Below, piece by piece: positions 34,747-41,512 of a stretch of 41,512 nt of DNA. The first letter of the stretch is position 1; each line of letters begins with the position of its first letter. The notes beneath the pieces were generated by a model. The model had not been told where the DNA came from. It saw only the letters and a list, made by a program, of their open reading frames with translations, and did not search any database. This DNA is from Synechococcus sp. WH 5701 (GTDB lineage Bacteria > Cyanobacteriota > Cyanobacteriia > PCC-6307 > Cyanobiaceae): NCBI RefSeq assembly GCF_000153045.1, contig NZ_CH724159.1, positions 1,185,944 through 1,227,455 of the forward strand. The letters run 5' to 3'. Both the position numbers and the translations under genes were made by a program.

Positions 34747-36453
34747 TTAACGGCCCATCAACTGCCTGAGAAAGCGTTGCTGGGCATCGGCGGCCTCGTT
34801 GTAGCGATCCCGCAGAATCTGAGTCTCCTGGGGGGAGGCTGGGGTGGATGTGCGCACGGGCACTTCCGCCACAGTGGGGGAGCCTGCAGGCGCCTGGTTC
34901 AAAAGCCTCAGCGGAGGGAGGGGTGGCAACCAGGCCGGTAGGATCGCCGGCCTCGGCAGCGGTGGGGGCGGAGTGGGCCGGGCGCTGGCGGGTTTGGCGG
35001 GACTACGGGGGGCTGCCGCGGCCGGAGCCGGAGCCGGAGCTCTCTGAGCACCAGCTACCGCCGGCGGGGCCGCTGCAGGAGTGGTCTTGCGCTTGGCCGC
35101 TGCTGCCGCCTCGGCAGCGGCAGCGCGGGCAATCTCAACCTGGCGCTCGCGCTCACGCAGCTGGGCGAGCTGATAGGCCGGCACCACGCTGAGCAGATGA
35201 CCAGGGGTGGCATCCGCCGGATAAACCATGCTCACCTTGACGCGGTTGTTGACCCCGGGACGCAGGTTCAACTGGCTGAGGGAAAGGCTTTCACCGGAGC
35301 GCATACCCACATGAACTTCGCCATAACCCTCGTCGGTTTCAATCCCGATCGATCCGCGAAACGCCGTGAACTGACGGCCATTGGCCGTGGGGTGGCTGAA
35401 GACCAGTTCGTAGGGGCCTGAACCCTTCAGATTCAGCTCGACGTCGAAGCGAACGCCATAGGTGCCCACGTTGTCGAGGGAGGAATCGATCATGCGGCTG
35501 GCGAGGGTATTCACCTGGATCTCACCGGTGCCGAAGTGGTGACGGTTGGTGCTGGTGAAGGGCACATGCAAAGGGGCCTGGTTCAGGTCGTGGCTGATGC
35601 TGGCCTGGAAGGAATCTCCGAGAGCCACACCACCGACCCGGGAGAACACCTGCCGGTTCTGGATCTGGGGCAGCATGCTCAGGTAGGTGCGGCCCGGGGC
35701 CAGTACCCCCTGATCGAGAACCGCGAGCAGATCGGCTTCGCTGCGGGGATCCTCCGCTGCCACCACAGCCATCTGAAATGGACCATCACTGCGGCCGCTG
35801 AGCAGGCCGTTAGCAATGCCCCGGGCAGGAAGCTGGGTGTTGAACAGAACGGCCCGGCTGTTGGCTGGGATGGTGAAACGATCAGGCAGCTTCGAGTCGC
35901 GCTGGTTGCGCAGCATGATCACCGCTGTGGCATCGCCTGGCCCCGTGTTCCAGGGCCTGGGGCCCAGTGGCTTGACCCCCATCAGGTGATTGGCCAGATA
36001 GGGAGCCTCGAAACTGTTGCGCACGGCACCGCGGTCGAATTCGAGCGTGACCGGCCTGGAGCCGGGGTTCATCACGATCGTGGCCAGGGTGAGCTGCCCG
36101 CGCACCAAGCCATAGCCAAGGCGGGTGGCATCCTCGGGGTAATACTTGTGGTGCATGTGCAGACCGAATTCACCGTTGAAGGTGAAGGTGGCGTTGCGCA
36201 GGCTCTGGCCGGTTTCCCGGGCCACTGCTGATCCGGGTGCCGTGTTCACCAGGATGCCAGGGCCGAACACCTCTTCCGGCTGGTTCGAGTGGAGCACCGG
36301 CACGGCGTTAAAACGCCCCTGCAGTGGACGCGCAGCCTGTCCAGCCATCAGCTGCACGTAGGAGGCCCGAGCAACGGGTGCCTCCAGAACCGCGCCTGCC
36401 GCCCCGGACAGGGTGGCAACCACAGCGAGACCAATGGGACCTAATGCTCTCAC
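34747..36453 (-). CDS. DUF3370 family exported protein
   Basis: About 568 residues. A signal sequence (LGPIGLAVVATLSGAAGAV, cut near VARAS) precedes a large beta-rich domain with the DUF3370 look: SYVQLMAGQAARPL, NQPEEVFGPGILVNTAP, FGLHMHHKYYPEDATRLGYG, LPQIQNRQVFSRVGGVALGD. A coiled Ala/Glu/Arg helix at about 430-460 and a roughly 100-residue Pro/Ala-rich tail follow, ending in a short helix (ILRDRYNEAADAQQRFLRQL). GTG 36453 was chosen because it begins the signal peptide. The frame is open to 36753 with text unlike a protein start; an in-frame TTG 12 bases earlier is an alternative. The family is cyanobacterial with no known role, probably cell-surface. Confidence 0.8.
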   Translation of the reverse strand: MRALGPIGLAVVATLSGAAGAVLEAPVARASYVQLMAGQAARPLQGRFNAVPVLHSNQPEEVFGPGILVNTAPGSAVARETGQSLRNATFTFNGEFGLHMHHKYYPEDATRLGYGLVRGQLTLATIVMNPGSRPVTLEFDRGAVRNSFEAPYLANHLMGVKPLGPRPWNTGPGDATAVIMLRNQRDSKLPDRFTIPANSRAVLFNTQLPARGIANGLLSGRSDGPFQMAVVAAEDPRSEADLLAVLDQGVLAPGRTYLSMLPQIQNRQVFSRVGGVALGDSFQASISHDLNQAPLHVPFTSTNRHHFGTGEIQVNTLASRMIDSSLDNVGTYGVRFDVELNLKGSGPYELVFSHPTANGRQFTAFRGSIGIETDEGYGEVHVGMRSGESLSLSQLNLRPGVNNRVKVSMVYPADATPGHLLSVVPAYQLAQLRERERQVEIARAAAAEAAAAAKRKTTPAAAPPAVAGAQRAPAPAPAAAAPRSPAKPASARPTPPPPLPRPAILPAWLPPLPPLRLLNQAPAGSPTVAEVPVRTSTPASPQETQILRDRYNEAADAQQRFLRQLMGR

Positions 36454-36717
36454 TCTAAATCTCAATTGGGACGGTGTTGCGGTTTTGCGGTGGTCGCTCC
36501 CGAAGCCGCTTGGGCAGGGCCCTTGACTGGAGGGAGGTCTCGCTGGCACCTGCGCCGTGGCCCCAGCGATGAGGTGACGGCGCATCAGGGGTGGACCGCT
36601 CGCTAGAACCGTCCGTACACGTGACATTTTCTCATGTTTCCTCCCTTGCCCTGTTTCGGTGCGTCCGGCTGCGACCCCGCCTCCAGTCGCCGTCAGCATC
36701 AGGAGCGCAAGCTGCAC

Positions 36718-36828
36718 ATGCTCACCTATTGGCGGGACGGGGTCGAGCGGCAACTGGCGGCGGTGAATGCCGCGATCAGCACGCTGGAGAAGCAGATGGC
36801 CCGTGATGGGGGCCAGGAGCAGGGCTGA
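36718..36828 (+). CDS. possible 36-residue small protein
   Basis: A short frame starting ATG 36718 with AGGAG about 12 bases upstream. The peptide (MLTYWRDGVERQLAAVNAAI, then STLEKQMARDG) has a regular amphipathic helix with coiled-coil-like spacing, unusual for random sequence. Its last 53 bases overlap the 3' end of the sigma factor gene on the other strand. The frame also runs upstream of the ATG. No function can be given. Confidence 0.42.
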   Translation: MLTYWRDGVERQLAAVNAAISTLEKQMARDGGQEQG

Positions 36829-37579
36829 AGCCCAATCCCTCCCCTTCCAGGCGCTGCCTCAAGGTGTCCAGCGCCCGGGCGAGCAGGCGATGAACGGTCA
36901 TCGGGCTGACCTGCATCTTGCGGGCCGTGCCCCTGAGGCTCTGGCCCGCCAGCACCACCTCCTTGACGACTGTGCGCTGGCGATGCTCCAGCTGGGCCAA
37001 CAGCGCCATGATCCGCTCACCGGCCTCGCAGCCTCCGGGACCGTCCTCCGGTTCCGGTTCGGCGGCGGCGAGCTTTTCCTCTTCCCCGTCCAGGCTCACC
37101 AGCCTGCCCAGCTGACGCAGCTGCTCGAAGCGCTGCCACTGGGCCTCACTCAGGCCCAGCAGCTGGTGGAGGCTGGAGTTGGCCAGGGCTTCCTGGCGGT
37201 GGCAGCCTTCGGCAGCTGCACCGGCCTGGCTCTGCTGCAGCCGGCGCAGGCGGTCCTCCAACTCTCGCTGACGTCGGGGCAACCGGATCACAGGCGCCTG
37301 GTCGCGCAGGTAGTGAAGGATGGCCCCGCGGATGTGATGGCGAGCAAAGGCCTCGAACGGGGTGCCCTGATCGCTCTGGAACAACTCGGCCGCCCTGAGC
37401 AGGCCCAGAAGGCCCACCTGGGTGAGGTCGTCGCGACCCTCGCGGCAGAGCGAGCTGTAGTGGTGGGCGATCGGTCGCACCAGCTCCAGGTGTCGGGCCA
37501 CCCTGTCGTTGCGCTGGCGCAGACGTCGGCTCAAGGCAGGCCGGCTGGAGCGGGGTTGAAGCAGGGAAGTGCTGGTCAT
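36776..37579 (-). CDS. group 3 RNA polymerase sigma factor, SigF-like
   Basis: A 267-residue sigma-70 family protein. Region 2 is at about residues 25-95 (LVRPIAHHYSSLCREGRDDL, TQVGLLGLLRAAELFQ, FEAFARHHIRGAILHYLRDQ). A degenerate region 3 follows, and region 4 is near the C-terminus (RTVVKEVVLAGQSLRGTARK and MTVHRLLARALDTLR). It lacks region 1.1 and the long region 2 insert, so it belongs with stress or motility sigma factors such as SigF. Cyanobacterial SigF is linked with pili and salt response; this link is family knowledge, not seen here. No anti-sigma gene is adjacent. Confidence 0.9.
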   Translation of the reverse strand: MTSTSLLQPRSSRPALSRRLRQRNDRVARHLELVRPIAHHYSSLCREGRDDLTQVGLLGLLRAAELFQSDQGTPFEAFARHHIRGAILHYLRDQAPVIRLPRRQRELEDRLRRLQQSQAGAAAEGCHRQEALANSSLHQLLGLSEAQWQRFEQLRQLGRLVSLDGEEEKLAAAEPEPEDGPGGCEAGERIMALLAQLEHRQRTVVKEVVLAGQSLRGTARKMQVSPMTVHRLLARALDTLRQRLEGEGLGFSPAPGPHHGPSASPAC

Positions 37580-37713
37580 CGGAATTTAGAAAGGTGGATG
37601 TAGTTGGTGTCAGATCAAGAAGCCACGACGCCGGGTCGCTGCCCCCTTTCCAGATACGGACCAGCCAGCAGGTTCCGGCAACCGTGAAACCACGGAATGA
37701 TCGAACTCAGGCC

Positions 37714-38544
37714 TCAGCCCCTCGCCGCCACCGCCTGCAGCAGGGCCCAGGGGCCCTCGCGTTGCAGCCAGGCCAACTCCGAGCGTTCGCTGAGCAGCAG
37801 GTAGCCGGCGAACCCGAGGGCATTCACGCTGAAACCCGCCACGTGCTCCCGCACCCGCCGCACCGTGAGGAACCAGTGATCCGTGAAGATCAGGTTGTAG
37901 GGATGGAGTGGCCTGGGGTCGCTGCCGGGGTCACCCAGACCGAGGGACAGGGCGTGGGCGTGGTAGATCGACGCCAGGGCTTCGGCCCCATCGCCGGGCT
38001 TGCGGGGGCTGAGCCTGTAGGCCCAGGGCCAGGGTCGACCCACTCCGGCCAGCTGGGCCCGCACCAGCCGATCCAGAGGGCAGGCCACCTGGTCGCCATG
38101 GCGCGGAAGTAATTGGAGGTGGCGGTGGGGCTGACTGGCCCCGGCCTCGGCGCAACTGTTGAAGAACCAGAGCCCGCTGGTGTCGGCATCCACCCGGGCC
38201 ACGGCCGACCAGTCACCGCCCTCGAGCCAGCCCGACTGGGGCTCATAGCCCTGGGTAATCAGCAGGACATGGCCCGCCTGGACGGGGTATTTGTTGAGCA
38301 GCAGCAGATGACGCCTTCCCAGCAGGCACACCTGCAGCTGCGGATCCCAGGGGCGAAAGGGGTTGGGCTTGGGCCCCTGGGCCCGCAGGTGCTTCGGGGT
38401 GGCGGAGAGCAGGCGGCGCAGTTGAAAGGGTTCCCAGCCCTGGGGGGGAATCAACTCCGTCTCAAGGGGAACGAGGTTGCCGCTCCCTAGAGCATGACGG
38501 CTGCGCTCGAGCGCTTCAGCCCAGAAGCGCTCAGCTCGCTCCAC
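37714..38544 (-). CDS. ATP adenylyltransferase / Ap4A phosphorylase-like protein
   Basis: A 276-residue HIT-superfamily enzyme. The catalytic histidine motif is PHRHLQLLP at about residues 145-153. PKPNPFRPWDPQLQVCLL, LLLNKYPVQAGHVLLITQGY and HPYNLIFTDHWFLTVRR are typical of the Ap4A phosphorylase type found in yeast and cyanobacteria. It would split Ap4A with phosphate to ADP and ATP. GTG 38544 was chosen because it starts the family's N-terminal helix; it overlaps the SpoIID gene by 14 bases. It is the last gene of the gpsA-phzF-spoIID run. Confidence 0.85.
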   Translation of the reverse strand: MERAERFWAEALERSRHALGSGNLVPLETELIPPQGWEPFQLRRLLSATPKHLRAQGPKPNPFRPWDPQLQVCLLGRRHLLLLNKYPVQAGHVLLITQGYEPQSGWLEGGDWSAVARVDADTSGLWFFNSCAEAGASQPHRHLQLLPRHGDQVACPLDRLVRAQLAGVGRPWPWAYRLSPRKPGDGAEALASIYHAHALSLGLGDPGSDPRPLHPYNLIFTDHWFLTVRRVREHVAGFSVNALGFAGYLLLSERSELAWLQREGPWALLQAVAARG

Positions 38545-39646
38545 CGATCTGCAACCGTGCCAGGGATGCCCCCTGGTAGTAGTGACCGAGGATCTGGTTG
38601 TAGCGCTGGCCCTGACTGGCCAGCTGCTGGGCACCCTCCTGGCTCATGCTGGCCCCCAGATGCCCATGGGCCTCCAGGGTGATCTGGGAGTTGGCGGCGT
38701 AGAGGCTCTCGACGATGCCCCCCTGGTAGCTGAGGATGAGGCCATTGGTGCTTTCGGTGGCCTCCCGGGTCCGGGCCGAGACCGACTCCAGACCCCGGTA
38801 GGCCTGCCAGCGGGTCGTGTCGCCCAGATGCCAGTAGCGGTTGGCGGGGCGGGCCAGATGGGCCAGGGCGTAGGAGCGCGCTGCCACCGCCTGGGCCTTG
38901 AGCGCCTCCATCGACCAGGAACTGGGCATTTCGGCGCCCACCACCGAGGCGATGTAGCGCTCCAGAGGCAGATGGTTGATCGGCGTGATGCCTCCTCCCT
39001 CCCGCAGCAGGCGCAGCCGGCCCTCATAGGGCAATCCGTTGACCAGCAACGCCTGGCCGCTGGTGCTCTCAAGCCAGAGATCAGCACTGCTCTGACGACT
39101 CCAGTCCACGGACTCACCGGCGCCACCGCGGAGCAGCACCCGGCCATCGCCGTCCAGCAGTTGCCAGGGGCCTGTGCCCGAGAGCGTGGGCCGTCCGGCC
39201 TGGCGCAGCAGGGCCACCCGCGCCTCCAGCGGAACGGGCCGGCCAGCGGCCGGTTCCGCCAGAGCCAGGTCGCCGCTGACGGGAGTCCCGGAGGGGGATG
39301 AGGGGATGGCCGTGTCGGCGCGACGGGCCTGAATCTCCTGGAGCTGCCGCGCCTCGGCCTGGCGGTCGGGGTCATCGGCGGCGGTGGCCGGCAACAGCGC
39401 GTCCATCACCTTGGCATCGAGGCTGGAGCGGGGCTCGGTGAAGGCCTGCTGGGCAAAGAAGCCAAGGCCAACGGCCACCACGCTCAGGGGCGCGGTGACG
39501 AGGACACGGTTCAGCCCGGGCCTGGCAGCAGACAGCAGCTCCAGTCTCCGTCTTGTCCAGCGTCGACACCAGCGCTCAAGCGGCCATCCCACAGCAGTTG
39601 ACCCGAACCCGACAGGCGGATCATGCCTGATGACAGCCGTTCGCAC
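38531..39646 (-). CDS. SpoIID/LytB domain protein
   Basis: A 371-residue protein with an Arg-rich N-terminus, one membrane segment (VLVTAPLSVVAVGLGFFAQQ, about residues 48-67) and an extracytoplasmic SpoIID domain. The domain shows INHLPLERYIASVVGAEMPS, ALKAQAVAARSYALAHL and TNGLILSYQGGIVESLYAAN followed later by EAHGHLGASMSQEGAQQLA. SpoIID cuts glycan strands stripped of peptides in sporulating bacteria; in cyanobacteria, homologues are thought to act on the cell wall. GTG 39646 has GGGAGGG upstream and is preferred. GTG 39592 is an alternative. It overlaps phzF by 136 bases with this start. Confidence 0.86.
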   Translation of the reverse strand: MRTAVIRHDPPVGFGSTAVGWPLERWCRRWTRRRLELLSAARPGLNRVLVTAPLSVVAVGLGFFAQQAFTEPRSSLDAKVMDALLPATAADDPDRQAEARQLQEIQARRADTAIPSSPSGTPVSGDLALAEPAAGRPVPLEARVALLRQAGRPTLSGTGPWQLLDGDGRVLLRGGAGESVDWSRQSSADLWLESTSGQALLVNGLPYEGRLRLLREGGGITPINHLPLERYIASVVGAEMPSSWSMEALKAQAVAARSYALAHLARPANRYWHLGDTTRWQAYRGLESVSARTREATESTNGLILSYQGGIVESLYAANSQITLEAHGHLGASMSQEGAQQLASQGQRYNQILGHYYQGASLARLQIGGAS

Positions 39647-40443
39647 ACCATCCCTCCCGCCTGGGGGGAGGGTTGCCAGCCCACCACCCGCTCGCGCCCC
39701 AGCTGATCACACCACCACGGGGCCACAAGAGCATGGGCCGATCCAGTGACCGGATCTTCACTGATGCCGAGGCCCGGTGCCAGGAAACGCAACTGATAGT
39801 CGGCCGGCAGCCCCTGCACCGTGGGGCAGTGGCCGCTAGCCACCAAGGGCTGCATCAGCACCAGGCCCTGGCGCAGCTCAGCCGGCAACTCCTGCGCCAG
39901 AGCGTCCCCATCGAGGCCGGCCAAGGGGAACTCCGGCGGCAGCAGGGCCACCCAGTAGCCCAGGGCCGACCGCCAGCTGCGCAGAGGGGTGCCCCCCAGC
40001 GATGGAGCCAGCTCAGAGGGCAGGGGTGAGGGCTCCAGACCCCCTGAAGGGAGCACCAGCTGGGCGCGGCCCGCACCGGTCTGTCCCAGGCTCACCAGCA
40101 GCGGCCCTGAGCGGCTGTGCAGCCGGGTGGAGGCGCCTGGTGTCAGCAGTCCCCAGTGGCCAAGGGCCAGGGCGGAGGCCAGGGTGGCGTGGCCGCAGAG
40201 GGGAACTTCGCAGCGGGGCGTGAACCAACGCAGGGCCCACTCGTCTGCGGCGTCATCTCCAGATCCGAGCCGGCTGAGCGGCAGCAGGAAAGCAGTCTCT
40301 GACTGCCGCAGCTGGGCAGCCACCGCCTGCATCCAGGGGGCGGAAGCCGGCTGCTCCAGGGCCACCACCGCGGCACCGTTGCCCTGGAGCGGACGCTCGG
40401 CGAACGCCGTGATCAGTGCCGCCGGCAGCTCGCCGTTGCTCAT
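39511..40443 (-). CDS. PhzF family isomerase-like protein
   Basis: A 310-residue protein of the diaminopimelate-epimerase-like fold. The N-terminal FAERPLQGNGAAVVALEQP, the catalytic glutamate tract RQSETAFLLP, RWFTPRCEVPLCGHATLASA and the C-terminal SEDPVTGSAHALVAPWW are the family set and are intact. Members catalyse varied isomerisations (phenazine synthesis is only one), so the substrate is unknown. It is coupled to gpsA by an ATGA overlap at 40440-40443. Confidence 0.92.
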   Translation of the reverse strand: MSNGELPAALITAFAERPLQGNGAAVVALEQPASAPWMQAVAAQLRQSETAFLLPLSRLGSGDDAADEWALRWFTPRCEVPLCGHATLASALALGHWGLLTPGASTRLHSRSGPLLVSLGQTGAGRAQLVLPSGGLEPSPLPSELAPSLGGTPLRSWRSALGYWVALLPPEFPLAGLDGDALAQELPAELRQGLVLMQPLVASGHCPTVQGLPADYQLRFLAPGLGISEDPVTGSAHALVAPWWCDQLGRERVVGWQPSPQAGGMVCERLSSGMIRLSGSGQLLWDGRLSAGVDAGQDGDWSCCLLPGPG

Positions 40444-41357
40444 CGTTCCTCCGTCTTGAGATCGCGCTCCATCAGGGCGCGCACCGCCTCTGGCGGGGAG
40501 ATGCGCCCCTCGATCAGGGCCACCACCTGGGCACAGATCGGCAAGCGAACCCCACCCTGCTCGGCCAGGGCCAGGGCGGCGACGGCCGTAGAGGGGCCCT
40601 CCACCGTGGCACCGATAGCCCGGATCGCCTCCTCGGCGGAGAGTCCCTCCGCCAGGTGCAGACCGAAGCGGTAGTTGCGGCTGAGGCGGCTGTTGGCCGT
40701 GGCCAGCAGATCTCCCAGTCCGGCCAGTCCGTAGAGAGTGTCGGGATCACCGCCCAGCTGCTGACTGAGGCGGCCCATCTCGGCCAGCCCACGGGTGAGC
40801 AGGGAAGCCTTGGCATTGGCTCCGAGCCCTAGCCCATCACAGACACCGGCCGCCACGGCCATCACGTTCTTGAGGGCGCCGGAGAGCTCGGTGCCGATCG
40901 GATCGTTGTTGGTGTACAGCCGCAGTTGATCACTGCTGAGTTCCTGCTGCAGCGACTGGGCCAGATCGGAGTGGAGCGAAGCCAGCACGCTGGCCGCCGG
41001 CAGCCCCCCCTCCAGTTCACCGGCCAGGTTGGGGCCACTCAGCACCAGGCTGGAGAGGCTGGGGATCGCGCCCTGCCAGAGCTGGGAAGCGCTGAGGAGT
41101 TGCTGCAGGTTCAGGCCCTTGGTGCAGCTGATCAGCGGCAGCCCGGAAGGCCAGACGGGGGAAAGCCGTTGGGAGAGTTCCGGCACACCGGCCATGGCGA
41201 TGGCGCAGACGATCACATCCTGGTGTGGCAGCAACTGGGAAGGCTCGCCGCCAGCGCGGCGTGACCAGGTGCTGATCCTGTGGCCTCCCTGCCCGAACAC
41301 CTGGCCCAGGGCTCGGCCCCAAGCGCCCTGCCCGTAGATACCGATGCGCAGTGACAT
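40440..41357 (-). CDS. gpsA: glycerol-3-phosphate dehydrogenase (NAD(P)+)
   Basis: A 305-residue enzyme that reduces dihydroxyacetone phosphate for membrane lipid synthesis. The nucleotide loop IGIYGQGAWGRALG is at the N-terminus. ISCTKGLNL, LSGPNLAGEL, SGALKNVMAVAAGVCDGLGL and LGDLLATANSRLSRNYRFG follow as expected. The start MSLRIGIYGQ at 41357 is preferred; ATG 41375 and an open frame to 41456 exist. It is the first gene of the minus-strand operon with phzF, spoIID and the Ap4A phosphorylase gene. Confidence 0.94.
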   Translation of the reverse strand: MSLRIGIYGQGAWGRALGQVFGQGGHRISTWSRRAGGEPSQLLPHQDVIVCAIAMAGVPELSQRLSPVWPSGLPLISCTKGLNLQQLLSASQLWQGAIPSLSSLVLSGPNLAGELEGGLPAASVLASLHSDLAQSLQQELSSDQLRLYTNNDPIGTELSGALKNVMAVAAGVCDGLGLGANAKASLLTRGLAEMGRLSQQLGGDPDTLYGLAGLGDLLATANSRLSRNYRFGLHLAEGLSAEEAIRAIGATVEGPSTAVAALALAEQGGVRLPICAQVVALIEGRISPPEAVRALMERDLKTEER

Positions 41358-41468
41358 CGAGCCATCATGAGCCATTCCCCTTGTGGCCCAGCCCATGGCG
41401 ACGCCGGCCCCGGCAGCTGGAGCCCCTGAAGCCCCCAGGGCCTCGGACACTGGCACGGGGATGCCCTG

Positions 41469-41512
41469 GTGGTGGGCGGCGGCGGCATCGGCCAGGCGTT
41501 GCTCCAGGCCTT
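41469..41512 (+). CDS. partial N-terminus of a probable short-chain dehydrogenase
   Basis: The last 44 bases read VVGGGGIGQALLQA in one frame, the first beta strand and glycine loop of a Rossmann-fold dehydrogenase, likely SDR. A stop at 41427-41429 bounds the frame on the left and the GTG codons at 41469 and 41472 are the only usual starts. The rest lies beyond the window. With fourteen codons only, the family call is tentative. Confidence 0.4.
   Translation, partial: MVGGGGIGQALLQA

Noticed and set aside
1..41512. CRISPR array, insertion sequence, prophage or replication origin
   Set aside because: No regularly spaced repeats, transposase or integrase motifs, phage genes or DnaA-box clusters were seen on reading the window.

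Overview
The window is a dense, GC-rich stretch of a cyanobacterial chromosome, most likely a high-GC picocyanobacterium of the Cyanobium/Synechococcus type. The pointers are an allophycocyanin-B (apcD) gene, pxcA/CemA, a Psb32-type TPM protein, a CCB-family cytochrome b6f assembly protein, a DUF3370 protein and a SigF-like group 3 sigma factor, all set among housekeeping genes. I see no insertion sequence, prophage, CRISPR array or plasmid function. The calls rest on protein motifs read by eye; no database search was possible.

Layout: 0-5.6 kb holds a GAF/degenerate-GGDEF protein (minus strand), then an L,D-transpeptidase, glgA, a membrane protein and murF (plus strand). 5.5-10 kb is a minus-strand block of glmU, an mnmD-like methyltransferase, aroA and upp. 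10-12.6 kb carries a pentapeptide-repeat protein and then a cobalamin riboswitch followed by a HupE/UreJ-type transporter and a CobW-type GTPase, which reads as a vitamin B12-controlled cobalt acquisition operon. 13-14.7 kb holds purS-purQ and a 2-Cys peroxiredoxin. 15.3-20 kb is a minus-strand run of terB-like, psb32, pxcA, cobU, trmL, an M23/LysM peptidase and tRNA-Met(CAT). 20-23.4 kb has the CCB protein facing metG-lptC. 23.5-31.9 kb has an FAD oxidoreductase, rpmG-rpsR-RNase II, pheT and an RlmD/RumA-type methyltransferase. apcD follows at 32.0 kb.

From 32.5 to 33.7 kb there is about 1.17 kb without a convincing gene and with visibly lower GC. After it come a J-domain protein, a DUF3370 protein, a tiny conserved-looking ORF, the sigma factor, and a tightly packed minus-strand operon gpsA-phzF-spoIID-Ap4A phosphorylase. 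The window ends a few codons into what looks like a short-chain dehydrogenase.

The genes combine cell-wall synthesis (murF, glmU, L,D-transpeptidase, M23, SpoIID), central metabolism (glgA, aroA, upp, purSQ, gpsA), translation (metG, pheT, rpsR, rpmG, RNA methyltransferases), photosynthesis upkeep and cobalt/B12 handling. The most system-like element is the riboswitch-hupE-cobW unit. Its parts are individually known families, so the novelty lies in the arrangement and in details such as the histidine-rich loop and the unclear hupE start. The rest is largely ordinary core genome.
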